Positions 41,439 to 51,340 of a stretch of 64,000 bases of DNA are shown here, in pieces; positions within the stretch are counted from its first letter, which is position 1, and each line of letters opens with the position of its first letter. The notes under the pieces are model-generated. The model did no database searches. It worked only from the letters and a program-made list of their open reading frames with translations, and was not told the DNA's origin. Source of the DNA: Fibrobacterota bacterium (lineage in GTDB: Bacteria > Fibrobacterota > Chitinivibrionia > Chitinivibrionales > Chitinispirillaceae); the NCBI GenBank assembly GCA_023436205.1, contig JAEZKC010000016.1, forward strand, positions 78,128 to 142,127. Direction: 5' to 3'. The translations under genes and the position numbers were made by a program.

Positions 41439-42797
41439 ATGCTGAAAGAACTGCTTACCCCTGAAATCGTTCAGCTTATCAACGAGCGTAAATGGGCAGA
41501 CCTGCGCCAGGCGCTGATTATCTGGCCACCCCCTGAAGTAGCAGATCTCATACAGTCTCTGGACGACCCGGAACGGGTACTCATACTGCGCTTTCTCCCC
41601 AGGCGTTTCAGCGCCGAAGTGTTCTCAGAGCTTAACCCGTCCCTTCAGGATGAACTGCTGAAGGACCTCACCAACCAGGAGATCCGTCGACTTCTGGCCG
41701 ACCTCAGCCCGGATGACCGTACGGCGCTTCTTGAAGAGATGCCGGCCGAGGTCACACGCAAGCTGTTCAACCTGCTCTCCCCTGAGGACCTCAGTGAAAC
41801 CCGACAGCTTTTAGGGTACCCGGATGGCAGCGTGGGGCGTGTGATGACCCCCAATTTCGTCGATATTAAAGCAGAATGGACTGTGGGCCAGGCTCTTGAA
41901 CATATACGCAAAGTGGGACGGGACAGCGAAACCGTTAACATGGTCTATGTTATCGATGAAAATGACCACCTTCTGGATGATATTCCACTTCGCTTTCTCA
42001 TACTGGCCTCCCCGGAAAAAACCGTGGAATCCATCATGGACCGCAACTTCATCTCCATAAGTGCCTACAGTGATCAGGAAGAGGCGGTGGCCATGATCAA
42101 AAAGTATAACTATCTGGCCTTGCCGGTAGTGGATTCAACAGGTGCCCTGCTTGGAATTGTCACCATCGATGACCTTATGGATGTTGCCGACGTGGAGGTG
42201 ACAGAGGATTTCCAGAAACTGGGTGGCGTGAGCGTGGAACCTCACGGAGAGGGCCCCATTGAGAGTATAAGAGAAGCCACCGTTTCATTACTCTTCCGCA
42301 GAAGAATCATCTGGCTTGTACTACTCGTTTTTGTCAACATCCTGTCCGGGGAGGGAATTGCAGCCTTCGAAGAGGTAATCTCTTCTGCGGTTGCACTGGT
42401 TTTTTTCCTTCCCCTGCTCATCGCCAGCGGGGGCAACGCCGGTTCCCAGGCCGCCACCCTCATGGTGCGCGCTCTTGCCACCGGGGATGTGAAAGTGAAC
42501 GACTGGTGGCGAATGCTTGGAAAGGAGATGCTTGTGTCATCTGTCCTGGGCCTCACCATGGGAGCTGCGGTTTCGGTTGTGGGTTTTTTCAGAGCCGGAC
42601 CGCGCATCGGATTCATCGTGGCGGTTTCCATGATTCTTATTGTGATTACAGGGAGCATGGTCGGACTACTGCTGCCTTTTCTACTGCGTAAACTGGGACG
42701 GGATCCCGCAACAGCCAGCGCCCCGCTGGTGACAAGTATTGCAGATGTCAGCGGAGTAGTTATCTATTTTTCCATAGCCTCCAGGGTACTTAGGTAA
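41439..42797 (+). CDS. mgtE: Magnesium transporter MgtE
   Basis: 452 residues from ATG 41439 with GAGG 6 nt upstream. Domains in order: helical MgtE N domain (about 1-125, with FSELNPSLQDELLKDL and ERVLILRFLPR), two CBS domains (about 130-250, GRVMTPNFVDI ... VVDSTGALLGIVTIDDLMD), and a five-helix membrane domain (about 285-452) with PLLIASGGNAGSQAATL, the conserved GNxGxQ motif. The cytoplasmic part senses magnesium and gates the channel. It lies 215 bp from the divergent CsgG-like gene. Confidence 0.94.
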   Translation: MLKELLTPEIVQLINERKWADLRQALIIWPPPEVADLIQSLDDPERVLILRFLPRRFSAEVFSELNPSLQDELLKDLTNQEIRRLLADLSPDDRTALLEEMPAEVTRKLFNLLSPEDLSETRQLLGYPDGSVGRVMTPNFVDIKAEWTVGQALEHIRKVGRDSETVNMVYVIDENDHLLDDIPLRFLILASPEKTVESIMDRNFISISAYSDQEEAVAMIKKYNYLALPVVDSTGALLGIVTIDDLMDVADVEVTEDFQKLGGVSVEPHGEGPIESIREATVSLLFRRRIIWLVLLVFVNILSGEGIAAFEEVISSAVALVFFLPLLIASGGNAGSQAATLMVRALATGDVKVNDWWRMLGKEMLVSSVLGLTMGAAVSVVGFFRAGPRIGFIVAVSMILIVITGSMVGLLLPFLLRKLGRDPATASAPLVTSIADVSGVVIYFSIASRVLR

Positions 42798-42818
42798 AGC
42801 ATTTACACGGGAGATTCA

Positions 42819-44273
42819 ATGAAACAGTTTCTTGCAATCATATCAGCGGCTTCAGTCTGCTTTGCTCAACTCGGGCACAATAATCAGTTAGGCAATTTAT
42901 TCTCCGCAAAGGCACTCATGACCGATGCAGAATCATTCAACAGCTATTACATGAACGGTTCTCCACTGGGTATTTTTCAGAAAGACTCTTCACGACTGAC
43001 CATTGAAGCCGGTTACCACTATTCAGGATGGCAGGACGTTTCACTGTACGATTACAACTCACAAATCATAAAGGCGCCAAGGATAAGAATCGGTGCTCCC
43101 AAGGCAGCATTTTTCGAGCTCTCCTACAGACCGCAGATCTTTTCTGCTTCCTATTCCGGGCTGGAGTATTCATTGCCGGTGCATGGCTTCGGGATCATGC
43201 TCGCAGGCCAGACTCCCTCGGGACTGTTTCAAGCTTCGCTAAAGGGCGAAGGATATACGGCAAAGCAGTCATTTGAAAGCAGTGATTCCAGCCGTTTCAA
43301 ACTGGGACTTGATATTTTGCGGATTGATCTTGGCAGCCAGGTGCATCCTCTGGTACAGGTCGGCTTCTACGGAAGTATCGACGCCAACATTGACACACTC
43401 ACCACCACCGGTTACCATCAGGACCGTTTTTTCCAATTGAGCCTGCCATCCTACGGTGGATACCTGATGTTCGGATCACCGGAAATCCCAGTCACCAGTA
43501 ACATGTCAGCAGGCGCTTCATCCAGCAGATTTGTTTATGTTTCCAAAGGAGTCAGCCCAGAACAGGCTCGAGGAAACGAACGTGCATTCATTCGGGACAG
43601 CTTGTATTTCAACTGGCAAAGCATGGCTCAATTCGCCCTCAATGGCTACGCTCTTAAACCGGCATTTCTGCTCGGGACTGGCAGCAGCAGTGGTCAGTTC
43701 TACACTCCCCATGAAGAAAACGACCCCTTGAAGCTGGGACCTGCACTGGATGGCCAGGACTATAACCTCGGCCATTTTGAGCTTGGTTTCGGATTGAGTT
43801 TTGAAGCGCTCAGGCTTGGTTCCCTTTACACCGAATATTACCGGTCAGCTTTCTCCCTTGAATGCGGCAGCAACCTCCCTCAACCGGAAGTTTCAAAAAG
43901 AGCCGTTCACACGTGGGGCCTGGGAGTGACCAGCGGCCTTCATCATTTCATTTCACTGCCATTGCAGCTGACCCCCAGGCTGGGATATTTTGTTTCAGGA
44001 TCCACCAGCCCTGATAATATTTTCCGTTTTGCCGGCAGCCCCTTTTCGCTTGCAGGCACAAAAAGCCAGCAATGGCGTTACGAACCACAAAACTTTCTGA
44101 GCGGATTTAACAGAACATCCGGTTTTATTCTGGGTCTTGATGGAACCACCATAGACAACCGTCTCGGATTTGACCTGCATGTGGCATTTCTGTCCAGAAG
44201 CTCAGATCAGAAAAGCGGAACTCAGTTCGGTTCAGAAGTGAGGTTTTCCGTACCGGAAAAAAGCGGGATTTAA
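42819..44273 (+). CDS. Predicted outer-membrane beta-barrel protein
   Basis: 484 residues with a signal peptide ending near SVCFA (residue 16). The mature protein is a long series of amphipathic strands with many aromatic ends (RLTIEAGYHYSG, HFELGFGLSFEA, LGSLYTEYYRSAFSLE, FGSEVRFSV), typical of a 16-stranded or larger barrel. No conserved family recognised. It starts 21 nt after mgtE and may be co-transcribed with it. Function unknown. Confidence 0.7.
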   Translation: MKQFLAIISAASVCFAQLGHNNQLGNLFSAKALMTDAESFNSYYMNGSPLGIFQKDSSRLTIEAGYHYSGWQDVSLYDYNSQIIKAPRIRIGAPKAAFFELSYRPQIFSASYSGLEYSLPVHGFGIMLAGQTPSGLFQASLKGEGYTAKQSFESSDSSRFKLGLDILRIDLGSQVHPLVQVGFYGSIDANIDTLTTTGYHQDRFFQLSLPSYGGYLMFGSPEIPVTSNMSAGASSSRFVYVSKGVSPEQARGNERAFIRDSLYFNWQSMAQFALNGYALKPAFLLGTGSSSGQFYTPHEENDPLKLGPALDGQDYNLGHFELGFGLSFEALRLGSLYTEYYRSAFSLECGSNLPQPEVSKRAVHTWGLGVTSGLHHFISLPLQLTPRLGYFVSGSTSPDNIFRFAGSPFSLAGTKSQQWRYEPQNFLSGFNRTSGFILGLDGTTIDNRLGFDLHVAFLSRSSDQKSGTQFGSEVRFSVPEKSGI

Positions 44274-44368
44274 GTGAATCAGCATGCATGCTCTTCAGGC
44301 ATTCTCTTCACCTTGAGCCTTTTCACTAATTATTTTGGTCCATATACAATTTTGAAAGGACCTGTGGC

Positions 44369-44962
44369 ATGAAACGTCTGATTTTTTTTCTAATCCTGTC
44401 CCTGACGAGCATCTGCCTGGCCGAAGAGTGGCCATGGGAAAAGTATGGCCTTTCCCAGACCGAGTGGAAACTTATCACTGATAACAATATCCCCATTGAA
44501 AAAGTGGAGGAGCTGCTTAAGATCGGGGTGGATATAACCGAATACGTGAACAAGCCCTGGGAAGACCTGTCGTTGACTGAAGAAAGGTGGCTTTCAAAAC
44601 GCAGAGGTGGAATGAGCAGCTACGACATAGAGCTTGAGGCCCAGAAGAACAATCCCTGGAAACAGAACATGCAGAGCGGAATTAAATCCGACATGGGGAA
44701 TGTGTCCAGAAACGGAGATCAGATATCAAGCCTTCTGCTCCCGGGTTACCAGCAGATCAAATGTAAGAGTCCCACCAAAGGCACCATAATGGCGTCTTTG
44801 GCAGTGGGTGCACTTGGCTGGTGTGTGGCGGGGAGTGTGGCCAAAAAAGAGTTCCAGGTCATTCCCATTGGCGTGGTTCTGATTCCAGATATGCTATGGA
44901 GCATGTTTGATTACAAGGTGAAGCGAAAAGACTACAAAAGTAAATTGTTGAATGATGATTGA
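44369..44962 (+). CDS. Exported or membrane protein of unknown function
   Basis: 197 residues with a signal peptide (MKRLIFFLILSLTSICLAEE). A helical, Trp- and Glu-rich part follows (WKLITDNNIPIEKVEELLKI), and then two hydrophobic stretches near the C-terminus (TIMASLAVGALGWCVAGSV, VIPIGVVLIPDMLWSMF). It may be anchored in the inner membrane by the C-terminal hairpin. GAAAGGA lies upstream of the ATG. No known family. Confidence 0.6.
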   Translation: MKRLIFFLILSLTSICLAEEWPWEKYGLSQTEWKLITDNNIPIEKVEELLKIGVDITEYVNKPWEDLSLTEERWLSKRRGGMSSYDIELEAQKNNPWKQNMQSGIKSDMGNVSRNGDQISSLLLPGYQQIKCKSPTKGTIMASLAVGALGWCVAGSVAKKEFQVIPIGVVLIPDMLWSMFDYKVKRKDYKSKLLNDD

Positions 44963-45136
44963 TGATTTTAGGATTGAAGATCTGAAATAAAGAACATTTG
45001 GAAAGTACAGGGAGTGCATTTTTTTGCGGGAGAGGTGCTCCATGATGTATCATTATAGTTCGTAAGTAGGTTCAGACGAGCCCGCCGTAAGAAATCTCGG
45101 GAATGGAACATTGAAGAAGGAAGTAAGTGAGCGTTG

Positions 45137-46627
45137 GTGACCGACATTGAAAAAACCGTTAATCGTTTAAAAAAGATGGCCTTGGCCCAGGGATCAGTTT
45201 CCGAAGAGCAGATCGCGAATCTCTGCGACAGCGAGGAAAAACTCAGAACGGTTCATGAAAAACTTGAGGCTCTGGGAGTGAATATTAAGGATACCGCCGT
45301 ACAGGCAAGTGCTCCCAAGCCGCGCAAGGGCAACACCCGTCCTGACCGGGTCATGCACTACAGCGACCCCACCTGGCTATACCTCAACAGCCTGGGGAAG
45401 GTTCCACTCATGAGCCGTGGCCAGGAGGTCCAGCACGCCATTCTTATGCGCTTTGCCCAGTACAGACTGCTGGATATGGCGTTCAGAGAGCCATCAATAA
45501 TCGATTCCATTTACCGGATCGGTGAGCAGCTTAAAGAAAACCACATCGAAGTGAGTGATGCTCTGAGGATTGAGGAAGACCTGATCAAGGATCCGGTCAA
45601 AATCGAAGAGCTTAGGGAAAAATTCTTTGAGACGCTGGAGCAGTTACGCAAACTGGATGCTGAAGTCCGGAAAATGAGAGATATCCAGGGTGATTCCAGC
45701 GATGATGAATTCAAGCAGAAAATCTGCGACATTGAAGATCAGTGCATCGAAAAATGCCAGCAGCTCAGATTGAATTCCCGACAGACAAGAGATATTCTCA
45801 AACGGTTCAAGACCTTTCTGGAAGAGAAGAATCTCACCTACCTCCTTGAGAACTTCTCCTACTGGGAAGAGATGCGCAATCAGGCGAAATGCTGCATCAT
45901 AGAAGCCAATGTTCGTCTTGTTGTTAGCATTGCCAAACGCTATGTGCACAGGGGCATGGAGATAAGCGATCTCATTCAGGAGGGCAATAAAGGTCTCATC
46001 ACTGCAGTTGACAATTTCGATTACCGCAAGGGCTACAAATTTTCCACCTATGCAATATGGTGGGTTCGTCAGGCCATAACCAGAGCAATACATGAAAAAT
46101 CAAAGACCATTCATCTGCCCGCAAACACCTTTGATCTGGTCACCAAAATAGAACGGTTCAGCAGAAAATACAGTCTTCAGAACGGAACCCAGCCCACAGT
46201 CGAACAGATTGCGGATTCGCTGAAAGTTCCGGTGGAGAAAGTGGAGCTGGCGCTTGAGTGTGCGGCAAACCCTATATCACTGGATATGGAGATAGGCAAT
46301 GATGACGGAACCACTATCGGGGAATACATAGAAGACACCCGCAGCGAGGACCCGTTCAGCCGCTTATCACTTGATAACCTCAGAGAGCATATTACCAAGG
46401 TTTTAAATTCTCTCGATCCCAAGGAGCGCAAAACGGTGATCATGAGATTCGGTCTGGATGACGGTCGTATCAAAACGTTGGGAGAGATTGGAGCCAAACT
46501 CAAGCTGACCAACGAAAGAGTGCGCCAGATTGAGATCAAAGCCTTGAAAAAGCTCAAACAGTCCAGCCGCATACAGGAACTGGAGCCCTGGAAAGAGGAT
46601 TTCGAGATAAGCGAAAGCCTGGAATAA
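45137..46627 (+). CDS. rpoD: Primary RNA polymerase sigma factor (sigma-70/SigA type)
   Basis: 496 residues from GTG 45137 (a TTG precedes it at 45134). Region 1.1-like acidic N-terminus (about 10-50), region 1.2 (LYLNSLGKVPLMSRGQEV), then a non-conserved insert of about 110 residues. Region 2 follows with NVRLVVSIAKRYVHRGM, LSDLIQEG-like SDLIQEGNKGL and the -10-reading YAIWWVRQAITRAIHEK; region 3; region 4 with the HTH LGEIGAKLKLTNERVRQIEI. Completeness of 1.1 and 4 points to the housekeeping factor. It is followed after 144 bp by the cyclase gene. Confidence 0.92.
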   Translation: MTDIEKTVNRLKKMALAQGSVSEEQIANLCDSEEKLRTVHEKLEALGVNIKDTAVQASAPKPRKGNTRPDRVMHYSDPTWLYLNSLGKVPLMSRGQEVQHAILMRFAQYRLLDMAFREPSIIDSIYRIGEQLKENHIEVSDALRIEEDLIKDPVKIEELREKFFETLEQLRKLDAEVRKMRDIQGDSSDDEFKQKICDIEDQCIEKCQQLRLNSRQTRDILKRFKTFLEEKNLTYLLENFSYWEEMRNQAKCCIIEANVRLVVSIAKRYVHRGMEISDLIQEGNKGLITAVDNFDYRKGYKFSTYAIWWVRQAITRAIHEKSKTIHLPANTFDLVTKIERFSRKYSLQNGTQPTVEQIADSLKVPVEKVELALECAANPISLDMEIGNDDGTTIGEYIEDTRSEDPFSRLSLDNLREHITKVLNSLDPKERKTVIMRFGLDDGRIKTLGEIGAKLKLTNERVRQIEIKALKKLKQSSRIQELEPWKEDFEISESLE

Positions 46628-46771
46628 TAAGAGTGGACTCTATTGAGAGCCAATATTTCGGACACACAGTCCGAATATCTCTGTGGGCAGTAATTATTTT
46701 GTAAACTGGGTTGAAATCGACCCGGGTAGTGCCATCAAACCAGCATTTTTACCGCTTTAAAGGATGGCGAC

Positions 46772-47725
46772 ATGAGTGTGACGCCAATGGAAGATAACAA
46801 CACCCACGAAGCTGAAGATCAGATGGACCTCATGGATCTTGAGGACACTAATCTGAATATTGAAGATATATCCAATCTCAAGAAGCTCACCGATCAGAAG
46901 TTTATTGAAATAGTCAGCGGCGACCTGGTGGATCATATCCAGAACGATGAATATTCTCTGGAGTCAATCGGCAAAAAACCGGGAACCTACTACCGCGACC
47001 TCATTTTTGCCATAATCCAGATCCGTCTTCCCGAAGACGAAGCTAAGCGGGACTGGCGTGAGATTCTCAAACACAAGTACACCATGAGTGAGAAGCTTGA
47101 CCGTAATGTGGGAATTCACGTGGCCACGCTGGATTACTATACCAATATCAAAAAGCGCCTCACGACTCCCAAGATTGTGGATGTTCATGAGTACATGGAT
47201 ACTGCGAGCCGAGCCATAACCGATGATCTCACCAAGGCCTATAACCGTCACTTTTTCGAGGACGAGTTCAAGAAGCTTTTCGCTCTGGCGCGCAATACAG
47301 GCAAAGTGTTCTCTTTAATCATGCTTGACCTTGACCATTTCAAACTTTTTAACGACCTTAACGGACATATTCAGGGTGACATCGCCCTCATTGAAACGGT
47401 TAGAATCCTTCACGCAGTCTGTTCCCAGGATGACACGGTCTGCCGCTACGGTGGCGAGGAGTTTTCAATTCTGCTTCCTTCTCAATCTCTGAACCTTGGG
47501 CTTAAAACAGCCGAAAACATCCGTCAGGCTATTTTTGATTACAGATTCGTCAATGAACAGGCACTTCCCACCGGCAGACTTTCAGCAAGTCTGGGGGTAA
47601 CAGCCTACCGCGCCGACATCGCCACACCTCAGGACATGATCGGGGAAGCTGACGTGGCCCTTTACAGAGCAAAAAACAGCGGAAGAAACAGGGTGAAGGC
47701 GTTCCTGGGGGATCAGGTATCCTGA
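46772..47725 (+). CDS. Diguanylate cyclase (GGDEF domain)
   Basis: 317 residues, soluble. The N-terminal 150 residues are acidic and helical with no known sensor. The GGDEF domain has DDLTKAYNRHFFE near 153, LIMLDLDHFKLFND near 180 and the active-site RYGGEEFSILLPS near 228. The R-x-x-D inhibitory site that normally sits just before it reads S-Q-D-D, so product inhibition is probably absent. It makes cyclic-di-GMP. It ends 2 nt before aroE, so it is co-transcribed with the shikimate genes. Confidence 0.9.
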   Translation: MSVTPMEDNNTHEAEDQMDLMDLEDTNLNIEDISNLKKLTDQKFIEIVSGDLVDHIQNDEYSLESIGKKPGTYYRDLIFAIIQIRLPEDEAKRDWREILKHKYTMSEKLDRNVGIHVATLDYYTNIKKRLTTPKIVDVHEYMDTASRAITDDLTKAYNRHFFEDEFKKLFALARNTGKVFSLIMLDLDHFKLFNDLNGHIQGDIALIETVRILHAVCSQDDTVCRYGGEEFSILLPSQSLNLGLKTAENIRQAIFDYRFVNEQALPTGRLSASLGVTAYRADIATPQDMIGEADVALYRAKNSGRNRVKAFLGDQVS

Positions 47726-47727
47726 AA

Positions 47728-48597
47728 ATGGATTCTACAATAGCGGGTCACACAAAAACTGTTTGCCTGCTGGGACACCCTGTCGCACACTCTTTATCAC
47801 CTCAGATCCATAATCACGCATTCAGATCACTCGGTTTACCTTACGTATATATTGCTCTGGATGTCCTTTCGCAAAATCTCCAAAGTGCCATCTATACTGT
47901 GCGCTCCAGCATGGCAGGTGCCAATGTCACCATTCCTCATAAAAAGGCTGCGCTTCACTACTGCGATGAGATTTCTGAACTGAGTGCGGCCACCGGAACG
48001 GTAAATACACTTTACATAAGGGATGGCAGGCTCTGCGGAACGACTACCGATCCGATCGGTTTCTACAAGGCATTGGAGTATGCGGGACATGTATTGAAGA
48101 ATGACCATGTGATCATTCTGGGCAACGGCGGAACAGCAAAAACCTTGGGTGCCGCTCTGCTTTTGGACAAGAAATGCGCAAGCCTCACCATTGCCGCCCG
48201 ATCTGAAGAGAAAGCACAGGCACTGACTCGAGATCTTAAAAGCAGAGGCAGTGTGGCTGTTGATTTCTGCAAACTGAACAGCGAGGAATCTATTCCGTAT
48301 TTCAAACGCTGTTCACTTCTGGTGAACTGTACCAGCGTGGGGATGCATCCGCATATAGACCAGAGTCCTGTGGAACCCCGTTTTTTCCACAATGAAATGA
48401 CAGTATTCGATGCTATTTACAACCCCCGGGTTACCCGCATTCTAGAAGAAGCGGCTCAGGCCGGCTGCAGAACTCAGAACGGGCTTCCCATGCTTCTCTT
48501 CCAGGGGCTGGAATCGTTCCGATACTGGACAGGAAAAGAAGTAAATGCTTCACTTTTTGACATGGAACAACTTCAATCGTTTGTTGATAAAAGATAA
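47728..48597 (+). CDS. aroE: Shikimate dehydrogenase
   Basis: 289 residues. The substrate-binding N-domain has GHPVAHSLSPQIHNHAF near 18, with the catalytic Lys in NVTIPHKKAALHY near 70 and a DPIGF near 105. The NADP-binding loop is ILGNGGTAKTLGAALL near 130, followed by VNCTSVGMHP and C-terminal NGLPMLLFQGLESFRYWTG. It reduces 3-dehydroshikimate. First of the aro genes here; starts 2 nt after the cyclase gene and ends 9 nt before aroA. Confidence 0.94.
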   Translation: MDSTIAGHTKTVCLLGHPVAHSLSPQIHNHAFRSLGLPYVYIALDVLSQNLQSAIYTVRSSMAGANVTIPHKKAALHYCDEISELSAATGTVNTLYIRDGRLCGTTTDPIGFYKALEYAGHVLKNDHVIILGNGGTAKTLGAALLLDKKCASLTIAARSEEKAQALTRDLKSRGSVAVDFCKLNSEESIPYFKRCSLLVNCTSVGMHPHIDQSPVEPRFFHNEMTVFDAIYNPRVTRILEEAAQAGCRTQNGLPMLLFQGLESFRYWTGKEVNASLFDMEQLQSFVDKR

Positions 48598-48606
48598 GGA
48601 ACTCTA

Positions 48607-49881
48607 ATGAAGTGGATTGTCCGTCCCTCAAAGCTCAGTGGCAGCATCGCCATTCCACCCTCGAAATCTCACACCATCCGGGCGCTTCTGGTCAGTACAC
48701 TTGCCCAGGGCGTTTCAGTTATCAAGCGACCTCTGCTCAAGGGAGATGGTGCAAGTGCACTGGGTGCTGCCAAATCGCTTGGTGCGCAGATCGATGTACG
48801 GGACGATGAGCTCATTGTCAAAGGAGTGGGAGGCAGCTTTATCGAGGGGGCAGATTCCATCGACATGGGCAACTCCGGAACAGGCCTTAACCTGTTCTCT
48901 TCCGCTGCAGCACTAGGGAATCGTAAAAGACGTTTTGATGGTGACAAGTCTCTCCGCACACGACCGGTCAAGCCGCTCCTGAGCGCTCTTTCAGTGCTTG
49001 GAGCCACAGTATCCTACGAGAGTACCTCCCAGGATCTTCCCTTTACTATCCAGGGTCCGATAAGAGGCGGGAAAGTTTCAGTGGACGGCATTTCCTCCCA
49101 ATTTGTGTCAAGCCTGCTTTTTGCCTGCCCGCTGGCACAGGGTGACACGCATATCAATGTTTTCAATATCCATGAGCAGCCTTACATCGAAATAACTCTC
49201 TGGTGGCTTGCCAAACAGGGAATAGAGATCGAGTACTCAAGGGAACTCACCTCATACCAGATAACCGGCGGACAGAGTTACAGTTCTTTTGACATGATCG
49301 TACCGGCCGACTTTTCATCTGCCACCTTCAGTGCGGTAGCCGCTTCGATGGCAGATACACAGATCGAGCTTGTCGGCCTTGACTTCAGCGACCCTCAGGG
49401 TGACAAGGGCATTTTCCCCGTCCTGCAGTCGATGGGCGCTCAGATTTGCCACGAGGAAGCTTCAGTAAGAGTGAGTGGCGGTGAACTGTCAGGGCAGATA
49501 ATTGACCTTAACAGCATGCCGGATGCACTTCCGGCTCTTTCGATAGCCGCAGCAGTGGCATCGGGGGAAACAGTTTTCACCAATGTTGCCCAGGCCAGAA
49601 TTAAGGAAACCGACCGCATCAAGGTGATGGCGCAGGAACTCGGCAAAATGGGAATAGAAGTGGAGGAACTGCCCGATGGCATGGTGGTGAAGGGTGGAAA
49701 GCTCAAAGGTGCTCACGTTGATGGACATGATGATCACCGGGTAGTGATGGCACTGGCTCTGGCCGGAATGAATGCCCAGGGAGAGACAGTCATTGACACT
49801 GCAGAAGCAGCGGAAGTCACCTACCCTACTTTTGTAGAGGACTTCAGAAGGTTGGGAGCAGACATAGAGGTGATCGTTTAA
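48607..49881 (+). CDS. aroA: 3-phosphoshikimate 1-carboxyvinyltransferase (EPSP synthase)
   Basis: 424 residues, normal length. Signature elements: PPSKSHTIRALLVSTLA near 18 (substrate Lys), NSGTGLNLFSSAAALG near 95 (PEP site), DGDKSLRTRPVKPLL near 115, the QFVSSLLFACPLAQ strand, KETDRIKVMAQEL near 338 and DGHDDHRVVMALALAG near 370. It joins PEP and shikimate-3-phosphate. Lies 9 nt after aroE and 263 bp before aroB. Confidence 0.95.
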   Translation: MKWIVRPSKLSGSIAIPPSKSHTIRALLVSTLAQGVSVIKRPLLKGDGASALGAAKSLGAQIDVRDDELIVKGVGGSFIEGADSIDMGNSGTGLNLFSSAAALGNRKRRFDGDKSLRTRPVKPLLSALSVLGATVSYESTSQDLPFTIQGPIRGGKVSVDGISSQFVSSLLFACPLAQGDTHINVFNIHEQPYIEITLWWLAKQGIEIEYSRELTSYQITGGQSYSSFDMIVPADFSSATFSAVAASMADTQIELVGLDFSDPQGDKGIFPVLQSMGAQICHEEASVRVSGGELSGQIIDLNSMPDALPALSIAAAVASGETVFTNVAQARIKETDRIKVMAQELGKMGIEVEELPDGMVVKGGKLKGAHVDGHDDHRVVMALALAGMNAQGETVIDTAEAAEVTYPTFVEDFRRLGADIEVIV

Positions 49882-50144
49882 TAGATTACATGCAATCCGA
49901 ATGATCAGCTGATGAAATTTGGGTGTACCTCTAATTCTGTTTCAGTTCATTTCGATCGTAAACAAAACTATACAGTGAAGAATGCCACAATTCAGATCCC
50001 GTAGTCCTAAGGATATGAAATAATCAGCAATATAGGAACACTGCCTCGATAATTAAGGCTCTTCACTCAACTAATCTCCCCATCCAGGTTATCCAGTTTT
50101 TATTTTGAAACCTTGTCACCTTCATTTCTTGAGGCTAATAACAG

Positions 50145-51221
50145 ATGGAAATAACAGTAAATCTCGGTTCCCGGTCATACCCCATAATTCTGGACAGAAA
50201 CAATTCTTCCACTCTTCCATCATACCTGAAAAACAGATTTTCCGGAAAACGCTGTGCCTTGGTCACCAATACTACTCTGGAAAAAATCTACTCAGCGTAT
50301 ATTGAACAACTCAAAGCGGAACTGAACTGCGTGGTGCATGTGGTCCCCGACGGCGAGAAGTACAAGACGATTTCCACCTGGAGCGGCATTCTTGACAGCC
50401 TCATTTCAAACCGGTTGGACCGCACCAGCTACGTGATCGCTTTCGGAGGCGGAGTGGTAGGTGACATGACCGGCTTTGCGGCAGCCTGTTTTCTACGAGG
50501 GGTAGACTACGTTCAGGTTCCGACGACCCTTCTGTCCATGGTTGATTCCAGTGTCGGAGGCAAAACAGCTGTTGATCATCCATTGGGTAAAAATCTGATC
50601 GGTGCCTTCCACCAGCCCTCACTTGTGTGGATCGACACTGATTTTCTTTCCACACTCCCCAATCGTGAATTCGTTTCCGGGTATGCCGAAGTGTTTAAAA
50701 ATGCTTTCATCGGCGGAAAAGAAATGTTCTCTTTTATAAATGCCAAAAAAGATGCTATTCTCTCCTCAGAACCGGAAACCCTGCTTGAAGCGATTAAGAG
50801 AAGCATCGAAGTAAAGGTGTCCGTAGTTGAACAGGACGAGAAAGAATCCGGCATGAGAGCACTGCTCAATTTCGGTCATACCTTCGGACACAGCCTTGAA
50901 CAGTTTTATGGTTTTGAGGGGCTGCTTCATGGTGAGGGAGTGCTCTGGGGAATAAAGTGCGCTATTGAACTCGGAAAGGTAAAAGGAACCGTCCCTCAGG
51001 CGAGCCGGGAAGTTTACGATGAGATTTTGACCGGGCTTCCTTTACCGGCACTTCCATCCAGACCTGATATAGATAAAGTTTACACCGCGATGTTTTCTGA
51101 TAAGAAAGTGGCCGGAGGCAAACTGCGCTTTGTAGTTCCCGCTCTTCCGGGAAAATCTGTGGTGATAAGCGATGCCGCTGAGGAGGAGGTACGCTCGGTA
51201 CTTAAAAAGATCTTACATTAG
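50145..51221 (+). CDS. aroB: 3-dehydroquinate synthase
   Basis: 358 residues. NAD-binding FGGGVVGDMTGFAAACF near 100, VPTTLLSMVDSSVGGKTAVD near 125, KNLIGAFHQP, GYAEVFKNAFIGG, and the zinc-binding LNFGHTFGHSLEQ and LLHGEGVLWG near 245-265. It makes dehydroquinate from DAHP, the second step of the shikimate pathway. A 263-bp gap separates it from aroA, and this gap may hold a separate promoter. Confidence 0.95.
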   Translation: MEITVNLGSRSYPIILDRNNSSTLPSYLKNRFSGKRCALVTNTTLEKIYSAYIEQLKAELNCVVHVVPDGEKYKTISTWSGILDSLISNRLDRTSYVIAFGGGVVGDMTGFAAACFLRGVDYVQVPTTLLSMVDSSVGGKTAVDHPLGKNLIGAFHQPSLVWIDTDFLSTLPNREFVSGYAEVFKNAFIGGKEMFSFINAKKDAILSSEPETLLEAIKRSIEVKVSVVEQDEKESGMRALLNFGHTFGHSLEQFYGFEGLLHGEGVLWGIKCAIELGKVKGTVPQASREVYDEILTGLPLPALPSRPDIDKVYTAMFSDKKVAGGKLRFVVPALPGKSVVISDAAEEEVRSVLKKILH

Positions 51222-51340
51222 TCTGCGCAGCATCTCTTCTGCGTACCAGCCCGTTCTGGCACCCCCGGCAGGGCACGGTCTTTGCGGAAATATCCAGTAT
51301 ATAGTTTAAAAATCAAAGACTTACAATCAGGGGGTGACTT

